Positions 1 through 4,748 of a stretch of DNA of 6,295 nucleotides are shown here, in pieces (within the stretch, counting starts at the first letter, position 1; the number at the start of each line of letters is the position of its first letter). The notes beneath the pieces are model-generated. The model searched no databases. It worked only from the letters and a program-made list of their open reading frames with translations, and was not told the origin of the DNA. The translations under genes were made by a program, and so were the position numbers. This DNA is from Alphaproteobacteria bacterium. GTDB taxonomy: Bacteria > Pseudomonadota > Alphaproteobacteria > ATCC43930 > CGMCC-115725. The stretch spans positions 1 through 6,295 of the forward strand of contig JASHRZ010000497.1 in NCBI GenBank assembly GCA_030037055.1, given 5' to 3'.

Positions 1-1
1 G

Positions 2-520
2 CCGAGCGGCGCGAAGGTGGCGCGCGGCATGGCGCGCGAGCTCAGCCTCGGCGACCCCGGCGCGGTGCTCGAGCTTGGCGGCGGCACCGGCGGCCTCACG
101 CGCGGCCTCATCGCGGCCGGCTGTCCGGTGGACCGGCTCGTCGTCATCGAGCGCGAGCCGGGGCTCGCGCGCTTCCTCGAACGCCGAATTCCCGGCCTGC
201 GCGTCATTTGCGGCGATGCCTGCGATGCCGAAGCGCTGCTCGCGTCCGCGGGCATCGAGCGGCTTGCCACGGTGATGTCGAGCTTGCCGATCAAATGGTT
301 TCCGCGCCTGGCGCAGCGTGCCGTGCTCGAGGCCTGCTTCGCGCGCCTCGGCCCCGACGGCGCCTTCGTGCAGCTCACCAATGCGCTGGCCTCGCCGATC
401 CCCGCCGCCGAGCTCGGACTCGCCGGCGAGGAGGTGATGCGCATCTGGGCGCATTTCCTGCCAGTGCAGATCTGGCGCTACCGCCGGCCGGCTCCGACAG
501 CCGCGTCCGAACGATGCTGA
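2..520 (+). CDS. pmtA: PmtA-like phospholipid N-methyltransferase, 5'-truncated by window edge
   Basis: Class I SAM-dependent methyltransferase. The reading frame is open to the left edge, so about 30 N-terminal residues are probably missing (PmtA proteins are near 200 aa; 172 codons are seen here). Visible motifs are the Gly-rich SAM loop VLELGGGTG (about 65-91), an acidic residue after the second strand (VVIERE), GDA (about 212-220), the SSLPIKWFP segment and a C-terminal PVQIWRYRRP. The SLP..FP block and the terminal VWxYR-like end are typical of bacterial PmtA, which methylates phosphatidylethanolamine stepwise towards phosphatidylcholine at the inner membrane. rRNA adenine dimethylases share the loop but not this C-terminus. 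The stop overlaps the next gene's start by 7 bp, so it is co-transcribed with the phosphoesterase. The methyltransferase fold is certain; the exact lipid substrate is inferred from family resemblance. Confidence 0.7.
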   Translation, partial: PSGAKVARGMARELSLGDPGAVLELGGGTGGLTRGLIAAGCPVDRLVVIEREPGLARFLERRIPGLRVICGDACDAEALLASAGIERLATVMSSLPIKWFPRLAQRAVLEACFARLGPDGAFVQLTNALASPIPAAELGLAGEEVMRIWAHFLPVQIWRYRRPAPTAASERC

Positions 521-1332
521 CGCTGCCGCAGCATTTCCGCACCATCTGGATCTCCGACGTCCATCTCGGAACGCGCGGCTGCAAGGCGGAGTTCCTGCTC
601 GATTTCCTGCGTCACACCGAGTCCGAGTACCTCTACCTCGTCGGCGACATCGTCGACGGCTGGCGCCTGCGGCGCTCGTGGTATTGGGCGCAAAGCCACA
701 ACGACGTCATCCAGAAGGTGCTGCGCAAGGCGCGCAAGGGCACCAAGGTCGTCTATGTCCCGGGCAATCACGACGAGTGGCTGCGGGACTACACCGAGCT
801 GCAGCTCGGCGGCGTCTGGCTGCGCGAGGAGGTCGTGCACGTCACCGCGGACGGGCGCAAGCTTCTGGTGCTGCACGGCGACGCCTTCGACGGGGTGGTG
901 CGCTACGCGCGCTGGCTGGCCTTGCTGGGCGACTGGGCCTATACCGCGGTGCTGCAGCTCAACCACTATTTCAATCTCGTCCGCCGGCGCTTCGGCTATC
1001 CCTACTGGTCGCTCTCCGCCTATCTCAAGGGTCGGGTCAAGAACGCCGTCGAGTTCGTCAGCAATTTCGCCGATGCGATCGTCGACGAGGCGAGGAAGCG
1101 CGGCGTCGACGGCATCGTCTGCGGCCACATCCATCAGGCGGACATCCGCAGCGTCGCCGGCATCCTCTATTGCAATGACGGTGATTGGGTCGAGAGCTGC
1201 ACCGCGCTGGTCGAGCATCTCGACGGCAGGCTGGAGATTCTGCGCTGGGCCGAGCTGCGCGCGCTCGATCCGCTCGTCCTGCGCGGCCCGAGGCAGCGCG
1301 AGCTGGTGACGGCGGGCGCAGACGAATCGTGA
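514..1332 (+). CDS. plcP: PlcP-like metallophosphoesterase (phospholipase C type; often annotated UDP-2,3-diacylglucosamine diphosphatase)
   Basis: 272-aa calcineurin-like phosphoesterase with the full two-metal set in order: DVH (D15, H17), GD (D45), GNHD (84-87), HGD (121-123) and GHIH (204-207). It also carries family blocks such as YLVGDIVDGWRLRR, HGDAFDGVVRYARWLA and NDGDWVESCTALVEH. These match the LpxH-related group that includes Sinorhizobium PlcP, which cleaves phosphatidylcholine and other phospholipids to diacylglycerol plus a phosphorylated head group during phosphate limitation. Automatic annotation often calls this group LpxH. The downstream glycosyltransferase favours PlcP over a lipid A role. 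The start at ATG 514 gives a natural MLTLPQHFRTIWISDVHLG N-terminus; a longer reading back to 208 runs antisense-like through the methyltransferase and is rejected. No Shine-Dalgarno is seen before 514, consistent with coupling to the preceding stop. No signal peptide or membrane helix is evident. Confidence 0.8.
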   Translation: MLTLPQHFRTIWISDVHLGTRGCKAEFLLDFLRHTESEYLYLVGDIVDGWRLRRSWYWAQSHNDVIQKVLRKARKGTKVVYVPGNHDEWLRDYTELQLGGVWLREEVVHVTADGRKLLVLHGDAFDGVVRYARWLALLGDWAYTAVLQLNHYFNLVRRRFGYPYWSLSAYLKGRVKNAVEFVSNFADAIVDEARKRGVDGIVCGHIHQADIRSVAGILYCNDGDWVESCTALVEHLDGRLEILRWAELRALDPLVLRGPRQRELVTAGADES

Positions 1333-2348
1333 GGATCGCGCTCGTCAGCGACGCCTGGGCGCCGCAGATCAACGGCGTCGTGCGCACGCTGACGATGCTG
1401 ATCCGCGAGCTCTGTGCGCGCGGCCACGAAGTCTCGCGCATCACGCCGGAGCTCTTCTGCACCCTGCCGTGCCCGACATATCCCGAGATCCGCCTGGCTC
1501 TGCGCCCGGGCCGGCGCGTCGCCGAGCTGATGGCGGCGGCGCGGCCCGACGCCATCCACATCACCACCGAGGGTCCGCTCGGCATCGCCGCGCGGCGCTA
1601 TTGCCTCAGGCGCGGCTACGGCTTCACCACGGCTTTTCACACGCGCTTTCCCGAATATGTGGCGGCGCGCTTCTCGGTGCCGCCGTCCTGGAGCTACGCG
1701 CTGATGCGGCGCTTCCACGCGCCGTCGAAAGGCGTGATGGTGGCGACCGACACCGTGTGCAACGAGCTGGCGGCGCGCGGCTTCTGCAACCTGCGCCGCT
1801 GGAGCCGCGGCGTCGACGCCGAGGCTTACGACCCCGCGCTGCGCGCCGACCTGCCCGGAATCAAGCGGCCGATCTTTCTCGGCGTCGGCCGCGTCGCGGT
1901 GGAAAAGAATTTCGCCGCCTTCCTCGCACTGGACCTGCCGGGCTCGAAGGTGGTGGTCGGCGACGGGCCGATGATCGCCGAGCTGAAGCGCCGGCATCCG
2001 GAGGCGCATTTTCTCGGCAAGCGCGAGGGGCGCGAGCTCGCGCGGCTCTACGCCTCGGCGGACGTCTTCGTCTTTCCCAGCCGCACCGACACTTTCGGCC
2101 TGGTGCTGCTGGAAGCGCTCGCCTCGGGTCTTCCAGTGGCGGCCTACCCGGTGCCGGGGCCGCTCGACGTCATCGGCAGCAGCGGCGCCGGCGTCCTCGA
2201 CGAGGATCTCGGCCGCGCCGCGCTGGCCGCGCTCGAGATCCCGCGCGAGCGCTGCCGGGCGCATGCGCTGCGTTTCACTTGGACCGCTTCGGCGGACCAG
2301 TTCGTCGAGAATCTCTGGCTGCTCGACGCGCCGCCCAAGGCCGTGTGA
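1329..2348 (+). CDS. GT4-family glycosyltransferase, candidate Agt-type diacylglycerol glycosyltransferase
   Basis: 339-aa GT-B fold glycosyltransferase. N-terminal DAWAPQINGVVRTL (8-21), HITTEGPLG (77-85) and FHTRFPEY (103-110) are hallmarks of the MgtA/SQD2/Agt branch. The C-terminal donor half has SRGVD (159-163), VGRVAVEKN (186-194), VGDGP (210-214), FLGKREG (228-234) and SRTDTFGLVLLEALASG, where the usual first Glu of the EX7E motif is replaced by Thr/Asp. Members transfer a sugar from a nucleotide sugar to lipid acceptors at the cytoplasmic face. Next to PlcP the likely acceptor is diacylglycerol, giving mono- or glucuronosyl-diacylglycerol; a mannosyltransferase acting on another acceptor is possible. 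The GTG start at 1329 overlaps the phosphoesterase TGA in a GTGA junction. An ATG at 1185 would add 48 Arg/Ala-rich residues inside the upstream gene and is not credible. No Shine-Dalgarno precedes 1329. Family assignment is firm; sugar and acceptor are inferred. Confidence 0.85.
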   Translation: MRIALVSDAWAPQINGVVRTLTMLIRELCARGHEVSRITPELFCTLPCPTYPEIRLALRPGRRVAELMAAARPDAIHITTEGPLGIAARRYCLRRGYGFTTAFHTRFPEYVAARFSVPPSWSYALMRRFHAPSKGVMVATDTVCNELAARGFCNLRRWSRGVDAEAYDPALRADLPGIKRPIFLGVGRVAVEKNFAAFLALDLPGSKVVVGDGPMIAELKRRHPEAHFLGKREGRELARLYASADVFVFPSRTDTFGLVLLEALASGLPVAAYPVPGPLDVIGSSGAGVLDEDLGRAALAALEIPRERCRAHALRFTWTASADQFVENLWLLDAPPKAV

Positions 2349-2407
2349 TTTTTAATTCTTCAGAGTAGATCGCGATCAGTTGACACAGCCGTCGAAAGCC
2401 TTCTTTC

Positions 2408-2427
2408 CCGCTTGCGGCCGCTTGCGG
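2408..2427. repeat. Perfect 10-bp tandem duplication, 2 copies
   Basis: The unit ccgcttgcgg occurs twice in direct succession (2408-2417 and 2418-2427) without mismatch. Each unit is itself a small hairpin with a ccgc/gcgg stem and a tt loop. It sits in the left half of the palindromic repeat, where one copy would be expected by comparison with the single-cored right half, so it looks like a local slippage duplication. Confidence 0.85.
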
Positions 2428-2536
2428 GGGAGAGGGCGCGAGCGCAGCGAGCGGGTGAAGTGGGTGCCGATGACGGAAAGATCGTGCGACGGCGAGACAC
2501 CCCCTCCCCATCGCTCTGACGAGCGACGGGTCCCCT

Positions 2537-2567
2537 CCTTCTCCCCGCGCTTCGCGCGGGGAGAGGG
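2537..2567. terminator. Strong GC-rich hairpin, possible bidirectional transcription barrier
   Basis: The arms ctccccgcgc (2541-2550) and gcgcggggag (2554-2563) pair perfectly around a ttc loop. The stem extends outwards through T2540-A2564, a wobble pair and two further C-G pairs. It lies between two convergent genes, 41 bp beyond the cupin stop on the minus strand. There is no adjacent T-run on either strand (a tttt occurs only about 17 bp further right), so it is not a textbook intrinsic terminator. The structure is certain; the terminator role is inferred from position. Confidence 0.4.
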
Positions 2568-2608
2568 GCATCGATCCACCGACGATTTTGACTAAACAAA
2601 GCCGGTGC

Positions 2609-3124
2609 TTACAACTTGCGCCAGCCGGGCGTGCCCGGCTCGGCGTTGTGAAAGGTGATCGGCCCCATACCGCAGATGGCGATGATCGCCGGCTCCTTGC
2701 CGTCCTTCTTGACGCCGTCGTAATGCGGCGTGCGGGCGACGCGCCGAACAAAGCTGCCCGCCGGCGCCGGAACCGTGCTGTCGGGATCGAATTTGTCCCC
2801 GCTGGTCACCCACCAGGTGCCGGAGACGACGACGCAATAGCGATCCTCTTCGTACCAGTGCGGCGCGCTCATATAGCCGGGATGCCACTTGACCAGATAG
2901 TAATAGAGGCCCGGCGCCGAGGTGTTGCTCCAGAGATTCGCGCTTTCAACGCTGTTCTCGGGAAAATCCGGCGGCTTCGACCAGGTAAGCTCGTTGGGCA
3001 GCTTGACGATGGTCATGCTGGGATCGGGCGCCGCGGCGGCGCGGTCGGCGGCGAGCGCCGACGGCAAGGCGGCGAGCAGCGGGGCCAGCAGCAGCTCGCG
3101 TCGCGTGGCGATTAGCCTTTCCAT
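2609..3124 (-). CDS. Exported small cupin-domain protein, function unknown
   Basis: 171 aa. The N-terminus TRRELLLAPLLAALPSALAA looks like a Tat-type signal peptide (T7-R8-R9-x-L-L, a hydrophobic stretch, likely cleavage near A25/A26), so the mature protein is probably periplasmic and folded before export. The remainder is a single cupin barrel: motif 1 around HPGYMSAPHWYEEDRYCVVVSG (in two parts, 81-90 and 91-102), motif 2 PAGSFVRRVARTPHYDG (121-137) with H134. The usual HxH pair of motif 1 reads H89-W-Y91, so one common metal ligand is replaced; E92/E93 might compensate. The ATG at 3124 is chosen because AGGAGGTG lies just upstream and the signal peptide begins there; an open extension to 3235 overlaps arfB and is rejected. 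It lies 41 bp downstream of arfB on the same strand and is probably co-transcribed. Substrate and metal are unknown. Confidence 0.75.
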   Translation of the reverse strand: MERLIATRRELLLAPLLAALPSALAADRAAAAPDPSMTIVKLPNELTWSKPPDFPENSVESANLWSNTSAPGLYYYLVKWHPGYMSAPHWYEEDRYCVVVSGTWWVTSGDKFDPDSTVPAPAGSFVRRVARTPHYDGVKKDGKEPAIIAICGMGPITFHNAEPGTPGWRKL

Positions 3125-3128
3125 GGAA

Positions 3129-3136
3129 CACCTCCT
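3129..3136 (-). promoter_or_regulatory. Ribosome binding site of the cupin gene
   Basis: On the minus strand the sequence reads AGGAGGTG, then ttcc, then ATG. This is a near-ideal anti-16S match at correct spacing. It fixes the start at 3124 rather than at the longer open frame, and shows the gene is translated on its own even if transcribed with arfB. Confidence 0.75.
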
Positions 3137-3165
3137 CCCTGCCTCTGCGTCTCCCGGACGCTGCG

Positions 3166-3588
3166 TCAATCCCTCTCCGGCGCTGCCCGCCTGAGGCGCT
3201 TGGTGCGCGCCCGCGCGGCCTTGGACGCAAGCCATCGCTCGCGCGACGCCCCGGTCGGCCGGGTCGGCCGTCGCCGCTTCGGCGCCACGGCGGCGCGGCG
3301 AATAAGGTCGAGAAGCCGCGCCAGCGCGTCCTCGCGATTGCGCTCGCGCGTGCGAAACCGCTCGGCGGTGATGACCACGACGCCCTCCTTGCTCATCCGC
3401 CGCCCGGCCAGGCTCGCCAGCCTCCGGCGCACGCCTTCATCGAGCGCCGGCGAGTGCGCGGCATCGAAGCGAAGCTGCACCGCGGTCGCAACCTTGTTGA
3501 CGTTCTGGCCGCCCGGCCCGCCGGCGCGGATATAGCGCTCCTCGATCTCGCGCTCGTCGAGGGCAATATGCGGTGTCACCGGGATCAT
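3166..3588 (-). CDS. arfB: Alternative ribosome-rescue factor B (peptidyl-tRNA hydrolase, class I release factor domain)
   Basis: 140 aa, the same length as E. coli ArfB (YaeJ). It hydrolyses peptidyl-tRNA on ribosomes stalled at mRNA ends, acting as a backup to trans-translation. The sequence shows the release-factor catalytic loop GGPGGQNVNKVATAVQLRFD with GGQ at 26-28, then a C-terminal tail (103-140) very rich in Arg/Lys, which in this family inserts into the empty mRNA entry channel. There is no stop-codon recognition domain, which separates it from RF1/RF2. The start at ATG 3588 gives the family-like MIPVTPHIALDEREIEERYI. An in-frame ATG at 3600 would add only MILA. Neither start has a Shine-Dalgarno, and a TATGAT box ends 7 nt before 3588, so the mRNA may be leaderless. 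It is transcribed divergently from the dehydrogenase and upstream of the cupin gene. Confidence 0.92.
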   Translation of the reverse strand: MIPVTPHIALDEREIEERYIRAGGPGGQNVNKVATAVQLRFDAAHSPALDEGVRRRLASLAGRRMSKEGVVVITAERFRTRERNREDALARLLDLIRRAAVAPKRRRPTRPTGASRERWLASKAARARTKRLRRAAPERD

Positions 3589-3595
3589 GGCGAGG

Positions 3596-3601
3596 ATCAT
3601 A
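3596..3601 (-). promoter_or_regulatory. Candidate -10 box of arfB, implying a leaderless transcript
   Basis: On the minus strand TATGAT (5 of 6 matches to TATAAT) is followed by 7 nt and then the arfB ATG at 3588. Transcription would therefore begin at or beside the start codon. The hexamer 17 bp further upstream is GC-rich and does not resemble TTGACA, so the promoter call rests on the -10 alone. Confidence 0.35.
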
Positions 3602-3704
3602 GCAGATCGAGCGAGCGTGCGCCGGGAGCGCCGGCGGCCGGAGACCGATTGCTTTCTGCCGCGGGCCTGCGCACGCTTATGCTGGGGAAGCACAGGAGGC
3701 GGGA

Positions 3705-4493
3705 ATGAGTCGGCTTCAAGGCAAGCGCGTGATCGTCACCGGGGCCGGCAGCGGCATCGGCCGCGCCAGCGCCAAGCTTTTTGCCGCCGAGGGCGCGGCG
3801 GTGGTGGTCGTCGACAAGGTGCCGCCCGCAGTCGAGGAGACGGCGGCCGAGATCAAGGCTGCCGGCGGCAAGGCCATCTCCGTTGCCGCCGATGCCGGTG
3901 CTGAGGCGGATGTCCAGGGCTTCATCCAGAAGGCGGCCAAGGAGCTGGGCGGCATCGATGTGATATTCGCCAATGCCGGCATTAGCGGCGGGCTGGTGCC
4001 TCTCTTCGAGCAGACGGTCGAGCTCTGGCGAGAGATCCTGCGGGTCAACCTGATCGGCCCGTTCCTTGCCATCCGCCATGGCGCACCGCTGATGGTTAAG
4101 CAGGGCAAAGGCTCGATCATCTGCACCGCCTCGGTGGCGGGGCTGCGCGCCAATGCCGGCGGCCACCCCTACAGCGCCAGCAAGGCGGGGGTCATCAGCC
4201 TGGTCCAGACCGCCGCCAACGCGCTCTCCGGCACCGGCGTCAGGGTCAACGCCATCTGCCCCGGCCTGATCGAGACCGGCATGACCCGGCCGCTTTTCGA
4301 GCGCGCGCGCGAGCACGGCACGGCGGGCAAGATAGGCCAGCTCAACCCGCTGCAACGGGCGGGGGAACCCAAGGAGATCGCCGCCGTGGCGCTTTTCCTG
4401 GCCAGCGACGAGGCCTCCTATGTCAACGGCCAAGCCATTGCCGTGGATGGTGGATTGTCGAGCACCCACCCCTTCGCCCAGACGCGGCGTTAA
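3705..4493 (+). CDS. Classical short-chain dehydrogenase/reductase (SDR), substrate unknown
   Basis: 262 aa, a normal classical SDR length, catalysing an NAD(P)-dependent oxidation/reduction in the cytosol. The Rossmann loop TGAGSGIG is at 12-19, followed by D37 at the end of the second strand, which favours NAD(H) over NADP(H). NAG is at 90-92, N115 is the structural/catalytic Asn, S143 is the catalytic Ser, Y156 and K160 form YSASK, PG is at 186-187, and the C-terminal block NGQAIAVDGG is intact. All catalytic residues are present, so the enzyme should be active. Start ATG 3705 is supported by AGGAGG at 3694-3699, five bases before it. It stands alone, divergent from arfB across a 116-bp region containing an inverted repeat (cgccgg/ccggcg, 3620-3636) of unknown significance. 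Nothing nearby indicates the substrate; 3-oxoacyl-ACP reductase-type labels would be guesses. Confidence 0.93.
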   Translation: MSRLQGKRVIVTGAGSGIGRASAKLFAAEGAAVVVVDKVPPAVEETAAEIKAAGGKAISVAADAGAEADVQGFIQKAAKELGGIDVIFANAGISGGLVPLFEQTVELWREILRVNLIGPFLAIRHGAPLMVKQGKGSIICTASVAGLRANAGGHPYSASKAGVISLVQTAANALSGTGVRVNAICPGLIETGMTRPLFERAREHGTAGKIGQLNPLQRAGEPKEIAAVALFLASDEASYVNGQAIAVDGGLSSTHPFAQTRR

Positions 4494-4540
4494 CCTCCGA
4501 AGCGGCGCCGGGGACAGCGCCATCCTGCCCAGGCGCGCTC

Positions 4541-4569
4541 TTGACTCGGCCGGAGCCTGCCGCGATGCT
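4541..4569 (+). promoter_or_regulatory. Candidate sigma70-type promoter for gltB
   Basis: CTTGACT contains TTGACT (4541-4546, 5 of 6 to the -35 consensus, and the CTTGAC form common in alphaproteobacteria). It is followed after exactly 17 bp by GATGCT (4564-4569, 3 of 6 to the -10 consensus). It lies in the gap before gltB and would give a leader of roughly 170 nt. No sigma54 type GG-N10-GC element was convincing in the gap. Confidence 0.4.
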
Positions 4570-4651
4570 CGCAGACGGAGGCGCGAGACCGGCGGCCCCG
4601 CCAGCCGGAGGACAGCCTTGGGGGAGAGAGGATCGCCACGACGGTAGCCAG

Positions 4652-4668
4652 GACGGGCTGACCCCGTC
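4652..4668 (+). other. Hairpin in the gltB leader
   Basis: The arms gacggg (4652-4657) and cccgtc (4663-4668) pair perfectly around the loop ctgac, about 80 bp before the gltB start. No T-run follows. In GC-rich DNA a 6-bp stem is only weak evidence of function. The rest of the 4494-4748 gap shows no gene I can support. Confidence 0.3.
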
Positions 4669-4748
4669 GGGCGCCGAGCGGCGGTTGTCGTGTTGATGCG
4701 CCCCGCGTTCCGCGCAAGCGGCCAAGGGGGTGAAGGGTGGGTTCGGTG

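Larger units (their letters stand above)
2403..2570. repeat. Composite palindromic intergenic repeat between convergent genes
   Basis: The gap between the convergent glycosyltransferase and cupin genes is filled by two halves of similar make-up in opposite orientation. The left half has a ccgcttgcgg core leading into gggagagggcgcgagcg and a gcgagcgggtgaag stretch. The right half, read on the minus strand, has a ccccgcgc hairpin core, then ggagaaggagggg, then a small hairpin (2511-2526, stem tcgctc/gagcga, loop tgac), ending in gggagggggtg. Hairpins joined to gggagaggg / gggtgagggg-type stretches are typical of dispersed palindromic repeats in alphaproteobacterial genomes. The family identity is from memory of such elements and copy number cannot be tested here. 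It may also act as a transcription barrier for both convergent units. Confidence 0.55.

Noticed and set aside
478..2264. Two long minus-strand open frames (478-1218 and 1167-2264) opposite the phosphoesterase and glycosyltransferase genes
   Set aside because: Same mirror-frame effect. The plus strand carries full catalytic motif sets, and the antisense translations show no domain.
2349..2353. Intrinsic terminator at the T-run directly after the glycosyltransferase stop
   Set aside because: Five T are present, but the preceding coding sequence forms no stable stem beyond a few base pairs.
2380..2408. Perfect TTGACA at 2380-2385 as a promoter
   Set aside because: Hexamers at 16-18 bp spacing (such as ctttcc) do not resemble a -10 box, and no plus-strand gene begins downstream before the convergent cupin gene.
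3649..3683. Promoter for the SDR gene from TTGCTT (3649) and TATGCT (3678)
   Set aside because: The spacer would be 23 bp, too long for a normal sigma70 promoter.
4504..4521. Terminator after the SDR gene (ggcgc/gcgcc arms)
   Set aside because: It has only a 5-bp stem with an 8-nt loop and no following T-run, which is expected by chance in GC-rich sequence.
4565..4696. Possible 43-residue small protein in the gltB leader, starting at ATG 4565
   Set aside because: There is no Shine-Dalgarno, the ATG lies inside the candidate -10 box, and the translation is low-complexity Gly/Ala/Pro/Arg with no recognisable feature.
4494..4748. Cobalamin riboswitch suggested by agccaggac near 4647
   Set aside because: Only a partial B12-box-like string is present. 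The GGGAA-type core and the expected upstream conserved segments are missing, and gltB is not a usual target.
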